A stretch of 64,000 nt of DNA from Terriglobia bacterium (GTDB lineage Bacteria > Acidobacteriota > Terriglobia > Bryobacterales > UBA6623), in contig VXRL01000002.1 in NCBI GenBank assembly GCA_009838515.1, positions 209,248 through 273,247 on the forward strand, given 5' to 3'. The notes beneath the pieces were generated by a model. The model was not told the DNA's origin and made no database searches. It saw only the letters and a list, made by a program, of their open reading frames with translations. Shown here piece after piece: positions 45,404 to 57,319 of the stretch (its first letter is position 1; each line of letters starts with the position of its first letter). A program made the translations under genes and the position numbers.

Positions 45404-46978
45404 TCAGTCCATGGCTGGGTCGATGTCGCTGGGCAGGATCCAGACGGCTAAGTCAATCTCGCCCGCCATGAACTTTTCGTAGTAGCCGGCCCAGCGCGTG
45501 GCGACCGGGAAGGCTTCGAAATAGTCTTCTTGCCCGGCCATGCGCGGATCCCCCTGGGCTTCGAGCTCAGCGACGAGCCGTGCCGACAGTTCGGCCTTGG
45601 CCGGAGCGTACTCCAAGTCCCCTGCCAGGTTGTGCAGGCAGGCGGGGTCTTCAGCGATGTTGTAGAGTTCCTCCGCGCCGCGCTTGCCGAATGCCAGTTC
45701 CCAGAATCTGGTTTCGCCGCCAGCGCGGCGCAGATCGAGAATCTCGGTCTTGGTCGGGCTCGCGTCCACCGCAAGGTAGCCCGTTTCCGGATTGCCTGCC
45801 GGCCAGCGCTCCGGAGCGAAGTTGCGCAGGTACAGCAGATCGCCCTGGACGATGCCGCGGATCGGATAGCCGGCGTCGTTCGGGCGGCCGATATCGTGCC
45901 GTTCCTTGCCGATCAAGACGTGATCTCGGTCGGCTTCGACCCGGCCGTCTTTGTCGGACCTGAGCACTCCCAGCAGGCTCCGACCCGCTGGCGGCTGCAT
46001 CCCGGTCGCATCCCACGCGACCCCGGCTGCGTCAAGGATCGTGGGCGCCAGATCGACGAAGCTCACGAAGTCCTGGATCGAGCGGCCAGGATGCGGTATG
46101 CCGTTGAGCCACATCATCGCCAACGGCAGGTGATTGGAAAGTTCGTATTCCTGGGCCTTCACGCGCGGAAACGGCATCCCGTTGTCGGAGGTGACGATGA
46201 TCAGGGTGTTGGCGAGTTGCCCATGCTCCTCGAGCATTTCGAGAATTCGGCCCAAATGCGCGTCGAAGTACTCGATTTCGTAGGCGTAGTCGAGCATGTC
46301 GTGGCGCACCGTTTCGGTATCCGGCCAGAAGTCGAAGACGTCTTCGATGTCTGCGGGACTCTTGCCGCCCAAGGCCGCGCCGGAGCGGAACTCGTAGGCG
46401 CGGTGCGGCTCCCGGGAGCCGTACCAGAACGCCCAGGGTTGGCCTGCGGGAGCGGCGGCGAGGAAGTCGGCGAAGTTGGCCGCGTAGTCGGTCCGGCTCA
46501 TCTTGGAGGTCGGCGGGTCGGTCTCTCGCTCGTCGAACGGAGTGCCGGCGAGGTTGCGCGGGTTGCCGGCGGCGTCGACGGCGACGCCGGGACTCCAGCC
46601 CTTGGCGGTCATGCCCACGAAGTAGCCGTTCTCGCCGAGCGCTTCGGGGTAGCTCTTGAACTCAGGCGGAAAGAACGCCATGTGGTTCGCACCTGCGTTG
46701 AGCTGCCAGGAGTTGCGGCCCGTGAGGATAGCCGCGCGCGAAGGGGCGCACTTGGCGTTGGGCGTGTATGCGTTCCAGAACAGCACGCCGTCGCGTGCGA
46801 CACGGTCGAAGTTTGGCGTGTTGACCCACTCCGTGCCATAGGCGCCCATATGGGGAAAGGAAGCATCGTCCGCGATAGCGAACAGGATGTTGGGCTTCTC
46901 GGGCGGCCCCTGATGGGTCTCCGCGCAGGAACCCAGCAATGCGAGGATCGCGGTACAGGCGGCTGGAAGTCTTGGCAT
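45404..46978 (-). CDS. Sulfatase (type I, formylglycine), lipoprotein
   Basis: 524 residues from ATG 46978, which gives a lipoprotein signal with Cys18 (LALLGSC); the frame is open to 47017. The catalytic motif is canonical: C77-A-P-S-R81 followed by AAILTG. Metal residues are in [18 protein letters not shown] and [13 protein letters not shown]. The middle and C-terminal parts ([34 protein letters not shown]) are typical of heparan N-sulfatase-like sulfamidases. It probably desulfates a glycan at the cell surface. It is convergent with the histidine kinase, 14 bp apart. Confidence 0.9.
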   Translation of the reverse strand: MPRLPAACTAILALLGSCAETHQGPPEKPNILFAIADDASFPHMGAYGTEWVNTPNFDRVARDGVLFWNAYTPNAKCAPSRAAILTGRNSWQLNAGANHMAFFPPEFKSYPEALGENGYFVGMTAKGWSPGVAVDAAGNPRNLAGTPFDERETDPPTSKMSRTDYAANFADFLAAAPAGQPWAFWYGSREPHRAYEFRSGAALGGKSPADIEDVFDFWPDTETVRHDMLDYAYEIEYFDAHLGRILEMLEEHGQLANTLIIVTSDNGMPFPRVKAQEYELSNHLPLAMMWLNGIPHPGRSIQDFVSFVDLAPTILDAAGVAWDATGMQPPAGRSLLGVLRSDKDGRVEADRDHVLIGKERHDIGRPNDAGYPIRGIVQGDLLYLRNFAPERWPAGNPETGYLAVDASPTKTEILDLRRAGGETRFWELAFGKRGAEELYNIAEDPACLHNLAGDLEYAPAKAELSARLVAELEAQGDPRMAGQEDYFEAFPVATRWAGYYEKFMAGEIDLAVWILPSDIDPAMD

Positions 46979-47036
46979 GACGGCGATCTGAGCGTAACAC
47001 CGCCGCGTTCTGGGCACCGAGCCGGAAGCCTCGGCG

Positions 47037-48122
47037 TCAGGACAGCCCTAGTCCGTGGGCGATCCGATCAAGGTGCCATTTCGTGTCGCCGTAGGTGAAC
47101 TCGGCCGCCTTGGCGCGCTTGAGGTACAGGTGCAGGTCCTGTTCCCACGTAAATCCGAGACCGCCGTGCAACTGGATGCCCAGCTCGCCGACGCTGACCG
47201 CTGTCTGGTTGGCAGTCGCCTTTGCCACCGAGGCGGCTCGGGCCAAGTCGTCGGGGCGCTCGTCTGCCACGGCGGCGGCGTAATAGACGCCGGTGCGGCC
47301 CTTCTCGATTCCGATGAGCATGTCCGCCGCCTTGTGCTGGACCGCTTGGAAGGTGCCGACGGCGCGCCCGAACTGCTTGCGGCTCTTGACGTATTCGACC
47401 GTCATGTCCAACACCCGCGCCGAGCCGCCGATCAATTCGGCCGAGAGTCCGATCGTGGCCCGGTCGATGACTGCCTGGACGTCGGCGATTGTGCCCTTGC
47501 CCAGCACTTCGAGCTGGCCTGCCGGGCAGGTCACTTGACTCAGGCTTCGAGTCACATCCATCGAATAGGTGTCTTCAACCTGTGCTTCGTGCGCGATGGC
47601 GATCTGGGCTCCGTTTCCGCCCGTCCGATTCACGAACAGGATCAGATCGGCGCTCGCCGCATCCGGCACGTAGCGCTTCGTCACTGCCTCGCCAGTTTCC
47701 GGTGCCAGCATCATCGGCGTCCAGCCCGACCCCGGCTCGTAGATCCCGACCGTGGCCTTCAGCTTGCCTTCTGCGATGTCGGGCAGGTACTTCTGGCAAC
47801 TGTCCTCGTCGGCCAGTGCCTCGAGCGCGCTGACCGCCAGCAGGCCGCTGGCGTGCAGCGTGGCCGGGATCAGGGCAGCGCCGGTCTCTTCCATCAGCAC
47901 GGCCAGATCGAACATGCCGAGCCCGAGGCCGTCATAGTCCTCGCTGACCAGCAGGCTGGGCCAGCCCAGATCAGACATCTTTGACCAAAGCGATTGGGCC
48001 GCGGTGGCGCCATCGGCCCCGTCGAGCATGCGGCGCAGCTCGGCGCTGGGCCACTCCTCGCCGAGAAACTCGCGCGCCGAATCGCGTAGGAGAACCTGTT
48101 CTTCGTTGAGGCTGAAGTCCAC
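47037..48122 (-). CDS. Acyl-CoA dehydrogenase, second subunit of a pair
   Basis: 361 residues from a GTG at 48122; AAGGAG seven bases upstream overlaps the stop of the preceding gene, which fixes this start. The acyl-CoA dehydrogenase fold is evident: [41 protein letters not shown] and the C-terminal [22 protein letters not shown] and [21 protein letters not shown]. The usual catalytic-base block YEGT/IEGGTSEI near the C-terminus is missing, unlike in the partner gene. In actinobacterial steroid degradation, FadE26-27 type pairs form alpha2beta2 enzymes with one catalytic subunit; the same arrangement is inferred here. Confidence 0.87.
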   Translation of the reverse strand: MDFSLNEEQVLLRDSAREFLGEEWPSAELRRMLDGADGATAAQSLWSKMSDLGWPSLLVSEDYDGLGLGMFDLAVLMEETGAALIPATLHASGLLAVSALEALADEDSCQKYLPDIAEGKLKATVGIYEPGSGWTPMMLAPETGEAVTKRYVPDAASADLILFVNRTGGNGAQIAIAHEAQVEDTYSMDVTRSLSQVTCPAGQLEVLGKGTIADVQAVIDRATIGLSAELIGGSARVLDMTVEYVKSRKQFGRAVGTFQAVQHKAADMLIGIEKGRTGVYYAAAVADERPDDLARAASVAKATANQTAVSVGELGIQLHGGLGFTWEQDLHLYLKRAKAAEFTYGDTKWHLDRIAHGLGLS

Positions 48123-48133
48123 GGGTGCGCTCC

Positions 48134-49324
48134 TTACTTGCGTGGCAGGCCGAGTACGCGCTCGGCAATGACGCTGCGCAAGATCTCGGACGTTCCGCCC
48201 TCGATCGAATTGGCGCGTGCCCGCAGATATCCGAACTGCCAGCTCTTGGCGTACGATTCGTCGTCGTCCGCCAGGGCTTCCGTGCCGAATGTGGCAGTGG
48301 TGTCGTCGACCTGATCGAAGCCCCCCGCCGACAGCAGCGGGGCGTCGGGGCCGAGCGTGTCGAGCCCGATCCTTTGCAGGCGTTGGTTCATTTCTGCCCA
48401 AGCGACCTTGACGACCGAAGATTCAAAGCCGAACAGCCTGTCGGCCATGCGCTCGCAGGTCAGGGTCAGGCACTGGCTGTCCACGTAGGCTTGCGCGACA
48501 TCGCGCGCCTGCTGGGGGTCCAGCGGCACGTCCCGGTTGCGCACGGTGTCAAGCAACCGGTCGAACTGTTGCTGCAGGCGCACGCTCAAGGCCACTGAAA
48601 TATTGGCTCGCTCTCGGGTGAACGTCTTCATGCCTATGATCCAGCCGTCGTTCTCGGCACCCACACGATTGGCCTTTGGCACGCGCACTTCATCGAAGAA
48701 AACCTCGCCGAACTCGGCTTCGCCCGTGATCTGGCGCAACGGCTTGACGGTCACGCCCGGGCTCTTCATGTCGACGACCAGGGCGGTGATGCCCTTGTGC
48801 CGCGGCGCATCGGGATCCGTGCGCACGAGGAGCCAGATGTAATCGGCGATCAGCGAGTTGGAAGTCCAGATCTTCTGGCCGGTGATGACATAGTCGTCGC
48901 CATCGTCGACGGCGCGAGTCTGCAATGCCGCCAGATCGGAGCCGGCGTTGGGTTCGGAGAACCCTTGGCACCAGATTTCTTCCGCGCTCAGGATCTTTGG
49001 CAGGTAGCGTTTCTTGTGTTTCTCGCTGCCGACGGCAATCAAGGCGGGACCCGCGATCATCAGGCCAATGTTGTTGATGCTCGGCGGGATCCTGGCGCGG
49101 GCGGCCTCTTCGTTGAAGATCGCCTGCTCGCGGAAGCCCAGCCCTCGTCCGCCGTACTCGGCCGGCCAGGCCAAGCCGAGCCAGCCGGCTTCGTGCAACG
49201 TCCGCTGCCAAGCCTTGAGCGCGTCAACATCGTGCTTGCCGATGCTTGGCGTATTCGCCTCAAGCCATGTGCGAAGACGTTCGCGGAAGGCAGCTTCGGC
49301 AGGCGTGTCTTGAAGTCTGGTCAT
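48134..49324 (-). CDS. Acyl-CoA dehydrogenase, catalytic subunit of a pair
   Basis: 396 residues. Landmarks are AWPAEYGGRGLGFREQAIFNEE, CQGFSEPNAGSDLAALQTRA (FAD contact), TGQKIWTSNS and the C-terminal SIEGGTSEILRSVIAERVLGLPRK, whose glutamate is the usual catalytic base. The closest pattern is the FadE29/ChsE-type enzymes acting on bulky side-chain CoA esters. It is 11 bp upstream of the second acyl-CoA dehydrogenase gene and probably co-translated with it. A -10-like TACAAT (49342-49337) ends 12 bases before the ATG. No thiolase or CoA ligase is adjacent, so the substrate cannot be inferred from context. Confidence 0.9.
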   Translation of the reverse strand: MTRLQDTPAEAAFRERLRTWLEANTPSIGKHDVDALKAWQRTLHEAGWLGLAWPAEYGGRGLGFREQAIFNEEAARARIPPSINNIGLMIAGPALIAVGSEKHKKRYLPKILSAEEIWCQGFSEPNAGSDLAALQTRAVDDGDDYVITGQKIWTSNSLIADYIWLLVRTDPDAPRHKGITALVVDMKSPGVTVKPLRQITGEAEFGEVFFDEVRVPKANRVGAENDGWIIGMKTFTRERANISVALSVRLQQQFDRLLDTVRNRDVPLDPQQARDVAQAYVDSQCLTLTCERMADRLFGFESSVVKVAWAEMNQRLQRIGLDTLGPDAPLLSAGGFDQVDDTTATFGTEALADDDESYAKSWQFGYLRARANSIEGGTSEILRSVIAERVLGLPRK

Positions 49325-49336
49325 CGGAAACTACGC

Positions 49337-49342
49337 ATTGTA
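49337..49342 (-). promoter_or_regulatory. Possible -10 (TACAAT) of the acyl-CoA dehydrogenase operon
   Basis: Five of six bases match the consensus. The expected start site is about six bases before the ATG at 49324. Confidence 0.4.
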
Positions 49343-49546
49343 CATGCCCGCCGAGCGGCTCTCCGATGTTGCTCCAGCAGGGGTACGGCCAGTCCGAACT
49401 CGAGCCTGAGCGCGTCCGCGGAATGTATTCAGACGCTGGCATTCTGGAGCGGCGTCCCGGACTGACTGTTGATGTCCCCGACTCGGCCTGTGCCGGACAC
49501 AGCTGGGATTCTGCCGTGCTGAGCCAAGAAGCAACCGGCGAACATG

Positions 49547-49580
49547 GAGGCTGGATCAGCCGTCATGAGGATCCAGCCTC
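49547..49580. terminator. 11-bp inverted repeat, possible bidirectional terminator
   Basis: GAGGCTGGATC (49547-49557) and its perfect complement (49570-49580) are separated by 12 bases. It lies in the 324-bp gap 49325-49648, about 70 bp past the 3' end of the minus-strand EEP gene. No clear T run follows in either direction. The rest of this gap has no gene that I recognise. Confidence 0.4.
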
Positions 49581-49648
49581 TACCGATGTGCTGGAGTGGT
49601 CGGGAATCACCGGCCAGAACTTCAGCAACCGATGGCCAGCATCCGCAA

Positions 49649-50317
49649 TTACAAGTCGATATCCACGGTGATAGGGCGGTGATCGCTTTGGCGCCACGCA
49701 GCGAAGCTGCCGACTTTCACGTCGGTGATTCGCCCCGCCCATGCTTCCGGAACAAAGCAGTAGTCGAGGTGGAACGGCTGGGACTCCCTCCATTGGTGGT
49801 AGTAGGTGGCGTGCGTCTCCTCACCCGGGTTCTCGCCGTAGACGTGGCCGTACGCACTGACAAGGCCGAGTTCGTCTCGCATGCGTTGCAGGAACTCGAG
49901 GGATTCGCGTTGCATCCCGCTCACTCGTGGCGAGCTGTTGAAGTCGCCGGCTGCAATTAGGGGCAATCCGTTCGCTGCTGACGCACATGCGGTCATCGCG
50001 GTCCAAGCCACCCTGTTGTATGGCGGATGAGTCCAAACGCTTGTGAACACGAACGGAACCATTGTGCGGACAATCACAGGCACGACGGTGGGATGGAGCG
50101 AGGGGATCTCCATGGGCTCTATCGGAAACGCAGGGTGGGTGCTGGCCGCTACGGAACCCCAATTCCCATTTTCGCCACCCCAGATGCCCGAGCGGTCGCT
50201 ACAGGACGGGCGTCGGCACTCTTGCAGGGCGACTAGGTCCGGGTGTAAGGGTGCTAGCAAAGAGAGCATGTCTCTCACCGGTGCATGCCTGGCACAGTTC
50301 CAGCTGATCAGTCGCAT
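49649..50317 (-). CDS. Endonuclease/exonuclease/phosphatase (EEP) family protein
   Basis: 222 residues. The EEP fold is complete though short: LISWNCAR (Asn7), LVALQECR with the metal glutamate, LIAAGDFNSSPR, HLDYCFVPEAW and the C-terminal SDHRPITVDIDL with the catalytic Asp-His pair. Family members hydrolyse phosphodiesters in DNA, RNA or lipids; no extra domain indicates which. There is no signal peptide. The flanking gaps (324 and 729 bp) are unusually large for this window, so the gene may sit in an accessory segment. Confidence 0.85.
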   Translation of the reverse strand: MRLISWNCARHAPVRDMLSLLAPLHPDLVALQECRRPSCSDRSGIWGGENGNWGSVAASTHPAFPIEPMEIPSLHPTVVPVIVRTMVPFVFTSVWTHPPYNRVAWTAMTACASAANGLPLIAAGDFNSSPRVSGMQRESLEFLQRMRDELGLVSAYGHVYGENPGEETHATYYHQWRESQPFHLDYCFVPEAWAGRITDVKVGSFAAWRQSDHRPITVDIDL

Positions 50318-50753
50318 ACCATCACCTCTACGTGGACGTCGCGCCCCGCATTGGAAGCCCGTCTGCCCCGCTCCTAGGCACCACCTGAATGTACAGGAGG
50401 TTGTAGTAAGCGATCGCGCAACTGTCGCGAGTCTGGGATCGGAGCCAAGTCCAGCACCAGACCGAAGGGGAAAGGGGATTCGGACACACCGCGCTCGTCA
50501 CCTCAAGGCGACGGGTCGTCCGAGAAGTAGGGTAAGCATTCCGGCTGGCTCGTCCCGAGTTCGGTACGGCTAGAGTCTTGCGCAGCGCATCTGACAGCAT
50601 CCTCCACCGGGATGTGTATGGTGGATGCCATACGGGGCCACTCCTAAGCCTGTCGCCACCGAATGCCTAGGTTCTGAACGGTCAACTGCTAAGACGCTGT
50701 AGCATCCCAGTGCCAAGAGCCAGAAGCTGGAGGCACCGCCGAGAGTTAGTTGT

Positions 50754-50816
50754 GTCGAGAAAGGTCGTCAAGTTCAGCCTAAAGAACGTCACATCCAGCC
50801 CGAAGAACGTCACCTC
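50754..50816. repeat. Short tandem repeat, 21-bp unit, two good copies and one degenerate
   Basis: The units at 50775-50795 and 50796-50816 match at 18 of 21 bases (core AAGAACGTCAC). A third, about half matching, occupies 50754-50774. Read on the minus strand the units encode repeated VTFF(G/R)L(D/N), but no gene context supports translation. Confidence 0.5.
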
Positions 50817-50887
50817 GTAGCCTGGGGGTCGAAAGCTTCGTCTCTTGGCGGCACGAATGGGACGGCGATTGCGACATGCTAAAGTTT

Positions 50888-50904
50888 GGCTGTGCCACAC
50901 AGCC
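50888..50904. repeat. Perfect 7-bp inverted repeat
   Basis: GGCTGTG-CCA-CACAGCC. It lies three bases past a possible extended -10 (50877-50885), so it could be an operator at the start site or a leader hairpin for the Fic-like gene 143 bp downstream. Confidence 0.4.
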
Positions 50905-51046
50905 AGCCCGACGCTGTGCTGCCGCCGCGCACCGGCCGAGCGGCGCAGGCGCCCCTATCGTTAGCGGACTGTTCCAGCTTGCATCGTCGGCAAGGACTGG
51001 CTGAGGCTGGCGGGATGCCGGGGCCGAATACGACCTTGCCGAGCTA

Positions 51047-52240
51047 ATGGCTTTCCCGCCCATCCCCGCTGCGTCCGTCACCGCCGACCTGAGCGCACTG
51101 CTCGATCGGGCCGGACTCGCCCTGTGGCGGCTGGATGGGGCCTTCAGCGCACATTTGGACGCTTCGGCATTCGAGGTGATGCAACTGCTTCGCGAAGCCG
51201 TGCTGTCGTGTCGCATCGAGCGTGGGTCTAGTGGCTTCGCCGCCGTCCTTGCTGCTGCCGTCGACCTTGATGACGACGAACGCGATTCCGACGCAATGGC
51301 TCCCGTGCGCTGCCGCAAGGCGCTCGAGCGCAGCGTAGCCGAGGCCGGCGAAGAGCCACTCACTCTCGACCGCTTGGCCACGGTTCAAACGGCGCTAGCG
51401 CGGCGCGGCGCGAGGAAGGGCGGATTTGCCGATGGCGCTATCGACAAACAGGAAACAAAGTTAGCCGCAGCGCTGGTCGAGTTGGACGAGTTCCTACTGG
51501 CGCAAGGGGGGCTGCCGGACCTCGTGCGAATCGGCATAGCGCAGGCACAGCTCGCGCGGCTGTTCCCGGCAGGCGCAAAGGACGGTCGCCTGGAGCGTAT
51601 CGCCGGTCTGGCGATGTTCCGACGCGTTGGCGTCCCGGGTGCCAGCGCACTTGCCATGTCCCCATACTTCCAATCCAACCGCAGCGAGTATCAGGCACAA
51701 CTCCGCGGCCCGACGGCATCGTGGCTGGACTTCTTCGTCAAGGGAGTGGCCGAATCGGCAACCGAGGCGGCCGGCATGATCGGCCGTTGCGCCGTCCTGG
51801 CCCGCGACCATCGCGAGGCCATATCGGCCGGCTTGGGGCACGCCGTAGGGCGAGGCCTGCGGGTGTACGGGCGATTGACGACAGAGCCGGTTGCAACGGT
51901 GAGCGAGATTCAGGCCATCACCGGCACCTCGTATGTGGCTACGAACCAGCTCGTTGCGAGGTTCGTGGATATGGGCATCCTGGACGAGATCACGGGCTAC
52001 CGCCGCAACCGCCGATTCCAATACGGTCCATACGTGCGCGTCTTCGATCCCGACGCGACCGCGGACCCGGCTCCGGAGCGCCGCGCGCCACGCCCCGTTC
52101 CCAGGCCGCCGCGTCGCCCCACCGCCAGCAAGGCGCCCCGTCGCCGCGCCGCTAGCAGTCCGAGGCGACCGAGTCCAGCGCCACCCAGCCCCAAGCCCCG
52201 GCGACGGCCATCACCGTCATTTTCCGACCACCTGCTGTGA
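51047..52240 (+). CDS. Fic-fold protein with a lost catalytic motif
   Basis: 397 residues. The architecture follows Fic-family proteins: an N-terminal Fic_N-like part with LLREAVLSCRIERGSSG where active proteins have SS.IEGT, a helical core LPDLVRIGIAQAQLARLF, then SPYFQSNRSEYQAQL and WLDFFVKGVAESATEAA, and a C-terminal winged-helix segment (about 277-335) ending GYRRNRRFQYGPYVRVF. The core motif HPFxDGNGRxGR reads F173-P-A-G-A-K-D-G-R-L-E-R184: the catalytic histidine is Phe and the DGN is gone. AMP transfer is therefore unlikely. A Pro/Arg/Ser-rich tail (346-397) is basic. It may act as a DNA- or RNA-binding regulator. Its end overlaps trmJ by 24 bases. Confidence 0.75.
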   Translation: MAFPPIPAASVTADLSALLDRAGLALWRLDGAFSAHLDASAFEVMQLLREAVLSCRIERGSSGFAAVLAAAVDLDDDERDSDAMAPVRCRKALERSVAEAGEEPLTLDRLATVQTALARRGARKGGFADGAIDKQETKLAAALVELDEFLLAQGGLPDLVRIGIAQAQLARLFPAGAKDGRLERIAGLAMFRRVGVPGASALAMSPYFQSNRSEYQAQLRGPTASWLDFFVKGVAESATEAAGMIGRCAVLARDHREAISAGLGHAVGRGLRVYGRLTTEPVATVSEIQAITGTSYVATNQLVARFVDMGILDEITGYRRNRRFQYGPYVRVFDPDATADPAPERRAPRPVPRPPRRPTASKAPRRRAASSPRRPSPAPPSPKPRRRPSPSFSDHLL

Positions 52241-53017
52241 GGCAGGCATCTCGGAAGCCGGTCCCGCGCTCGATTCCGCCTCGCTGGCTGGGGAGCCTGG
52301 GTGGGCGAGTTTCCAATCGATCTGTCGTAGGATGGCGAGCAGCATGCGACCGTCTTCCGGCGCGAGCCGCAGGCGGCTCACGAAGCGCCGCAGCTTGCGG
52401 GTCCGTTCCTCGATGCCTTCGTCGTGGAGGAACCCGGACTCCTGGAGGATGGGCATGAGTAGAGAGAGAATGCGCTCGCGGACTCCTGCTGGCACGGTGG
52501 CCGGGGTCTGCAGGCTCTCCTGGGGTACGGCGTTGCGGGCGATCGCGTAGCAACATACGGCGACCGCTTGGCCTAGGTTCATCGACGGGCACGCTTCGTC
52601 GGTGGGGACCGACAACACCCAGTCGCAATGGCTGAGGTCGTCGTTGGAGAGCCCGAACTTTTCCGAGCCGAACACCATCGCTGCCTTGCGGTCTTCGATG
52701 TGCGTCCGGATGGCGTCCCCGCCCGCGGGCAGCCGCCGTTGCACGTGGCGCTGCTTGCGAGATTCCAAGCTGCTGCAGGCCACCACCAACTCGGCGTCCG
52801 AGACTGCTTCCGCCAAGTCGTCCGTAACGCGTGCCCGCTGCATGACCGTGGCTGCGCCGGCCGAGGATCGCGCCGAGCGGAACGAAGGCTCGTAGGGGCG
52901 CACGCACCACAGGTCTGTAAACCCGAAGTTGTACATGGCGCGCGCCGCCGCGCCGATATTCAGCGAGTTGCGCGACTCGACTAGAACGACCCGCAGGTTG
53001 TCCTTCCACGCATCCAT
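52217..53017 (-). CDS. trmJ: TrmJ-like tRNA/rRNA 2'-O-methyltransferase (SpoU family)
   Basis: 266 residues. SPOUT knot motifs are in order: VVLVESRNSLNIGAAARAMYNFG, MVFGSEKFGLSNDDL and VPTDEACPSMNLGQAVAVCCY. The LGQAVA variant and the helical C-terminal extension (LRRFVSRLRL, MLLAILRQIDWKL) are those of TrmJ, which methylates position 32 of tRNA. The C-terminal 30 residues are rich in Ser, Ala and Glu. It ends inside the convergent Fic-like gene. acnA ends 18 bp upstream of its start on the same strand, so an acnA-trmJ transcript is possible. Confidence 0.86.
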   Translation of the reverse strand: MDAWKDNLRVVLVESRNSLNIGAAARAMYNFGFTDLWCVRPYEPSFRSARSSAGAATVMQRARVTDDLAEAVSDAELVVACSSLESRKQRHVQRRLPAGGDAIRTHIEDRKAAMVFGSEKFGLSNDDLSHCDWVLSVPTDEACPSMNLGQAVAVCCYAIARNAVPQESLQTPATVPAGVRERILSLLMPILQESGFLHDEGIEERTRKLRRFVSRLRLAPEDGRMLLAILRQIDWKLAHPGSPASEAESSAGPASEMPASQQVVGK

Positions 53018-53035
53018 GCGCTTGCCGCTTCCGGT

Positions 53036-55738
<2,703 letters not shown>

Positions 55739-56058
55739 GGGCTGCTTGCGCTGCCGCCCGCGCTCAAGGCTCTCGAGGTCGACGCCGATGCGTCGAAGCG
55801 CGCGGCGCGGGGTCCAGCTCTGCTCCATATTGTCCCACCCTCGCTAGGCCTAGCTGCGGGGCGCGCAGCTCGAACGTGCCGCGGTGCAGGGGCGCGGAGC
55901 TTGCTGGCGACGGTGTACTGTCTGCGGCCAGGATGAATGGTTCGGCTCGGCGGTGCTGCTCGACTCCGAACTTCATGGGCGTGGCAGCCGGCACGCTGCC
56001 GTTCTTGCACGTCCGAACCGCCTCGGCGTGCCTTGGTTGATTTCCCGGATCCGACATC

Positions 56059-56086
56059 TTGCCGCGCCTGCTCGAACGGCTATGAT
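56059..56086 (+). promoter_or_regulatory. Likely ispH promoter
   Basis: TTGCCG (56059-56064), 16 bases, then TATGAT (56081-56086). The start site would be near 56093, 16 bases before the ATG. This excludes in-frame upstream starts. The rest of the 370-bp gap 55739-56108 shows nothing else. Confidence 0.5.
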
Positions 56087-56108
56087 GGGGGTGCGTGGGG
56101 GCCTCGAT

Positions 56109-57080
56109 ATGACTTCAGTAAGCGACAGGTCTGTCCTGCTGCTCAAACCGCGCGGTTTCTGCGCCGGCGTCGTCCGCGCCATCGATATCGTCGAGTTAGC
56201 CCTGCAGGCCTACGGGCCGCCCATTTACGTGCGAAAGGAGATCGTCCATAACCGAAATGTTGTGCGCGAGCTCGCCTCGCGCGGCGCGGTCTTTGTGGAC
56301 TCCGTCGACGAAGTGCCTTCCGGAGCGCGCTTGGTCTTCAGCGCACATGGCGTGGCCCCGTCGGTACGGGCGGTCGCGGCCGCGCGGAACCTCAGGGTCA
56401 TTGACGCGACCTGTCCGCTCGTCACCAAAGTCCATCTTGAAGCCATCAGGTTTGCCAAGGCGCACTGCACGATCCTGCTGGTAGGGCACCGCGATCACTG
56501 TGAAGTGATCGGTACGGTCGGTGAGGCGCCCGCCCAGACGATCGTGGTTTCCTCGCCGGAAGAGGCCGAGTCTGTGCAGGTGCCGCCTGGGAGTGTCGCC
56601 TACCTCACGCAGACCACGCTCAGTCTCGACGAGGCCAATTCCATCATCGACGTGCTCAAACGGCGGTTTCCCAGCATCCAAGCGCCTCCGGCCAAGGACA
56701 TCTGCTACGCCACCGAGAACCGTCAGATGGCGGTCAAGGAGATCGTGCGGAATGCGGATCTCCTCCTAGTTGTGGGGTCGCAAAACAGTTCCAATTCGCG
56801 CCGCATGGTCGAAGTTGGCCAACAGCGAGGCCTGCCCGGCTACCTGATCGACGACGAGAGCGAAATCGTCTGGGCGTGGCTAGAGAACGCGCGGAACGTT
56901 GCAGTCAGCGCCGGAGCCTCGGCACCGGAATCTCTGGTCCAGCGAGTAGTGCGCCGCTTGAATTCAATGGGATTCAAGAGGGTTGTGGAGGTGGAGGCGA
57001 TTGAAGAGAACGTTCACTTCCCGCTTCCTCCGGAGCTGCAGGGTGTTCAGCCTCTCACTCAGATCTCCGCTAGCCCGTGA
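56109..57080 (+). CDS. ispH: 4-hydroxy-3-methylbut-2-enyl diphosphate reductase
   Basis: 323 residues from ATG 56109. It is the last enzyme of the MEP isoprenoid pathway and makes IPP and DMAPP. The three iron-sulfur cysteines are Cys18 (RGFCAGV), Cys102 (DATCPLVTK) and Cys199 (DICYATENRQ). The substrate-binding motifs EIVHNRNVV, FSAHGVAP and GHRDHCEVIGTVGE are intact, as are VVGSQNSSNSRRMVEVG and AGASAPESLV near the C-terminus. It has its own promoter and lies 239 bp upstream of nuoC. Confidence 0.95.
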   Translation: MTSVSDRSVLLLKPRGFCAGVVRAIDIVELALQAYGPPIYVRKEIVHNRNVVRELASRGAVFVDSVDEVPSGARLVFSAHGVAPSVRAVAAARNLRVIDATCPLVTKVHLEAIRFAKAHCTILLVGHRDHCEVIGTVGEAPAQTIVVSSPEEAESVQVPPGSVAYLTQTTLSLDEANSIIDVLKRRFPSIQAPPAKDICYATENRQMAVKEIVRNADLLLVVGSQNSSNSRRMVEVGQQRGLPGYLIDDESEIVWAWLENARNVAVSAGASAPESLVQRVVRRLNSMGFKRVVEVEAIEENVHFPLPPELQGVQPLTQISASP

Positions 57081-57258
57081 GCGGCGTTGCGCGTGGGCGG
57101 ACACCATCTGAGCAATCCGGTTGACTGTTTGGGGGACCGCATCAGGCCGGCGTCGAACCGAATCGCGGACGTTCCGATGCCCGCGCCGGCGCCCTTCGCG
57201 AACCGGCGGTCGCTTCCGCCTTCTGGCAGTCTGGTGGCGTGGTTGCGAGCGCAGAGGC

Positions 57259-57267
57259 TGCTATGAT
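57259..57267 (+). promoter_or_regulatory. Extended -10 for the nuo operon
   Basis: TGC-TATGAT; the start site would be near 57274, about 46 bases before nuoC. The usual -35 position holds no good match, as is common with extended -10 promoters. Confidence 0.45.
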
Positions 57268-57319
57268 CCACTAAGGTCTTGCGCCCCTCCACGCTCCGAT
57301 AGCGAGGCCCGCCGCACCA

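Larger units (their letters stand above)
50318..51046. other. 729-bp gap without a recognised gene
   Basis: Only short frames with no family resemblance are present. The gap holds a 21-bp tandem repeat (50754-50816), a perfect hairpin (50888-50904) and a weaker 6-bp palindrome, GTATGG/CCATAC (50616-50633). A possible extended -10, TGC-TAAAGT, lies just before the hairpin at 50877-50885 on the plus strand. It could be the leader of the Fic-like gene or the ruin of older genes. Confidence 0.5.

Noticed and set aside
45530..47098. A 522-codon open frame on the plus strand across the sulfatase
   Set aside because: The minus strand encodes a complete sulfatase with signal and catalytic motif. The plus-strand product is low-complexity and has no recognisable domain.
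50328..50600. 90-codon minus-strand frame in the large gap
   Set aside because: No domain, no ribosome-binding site and no operon partner. It is treated as spurious.
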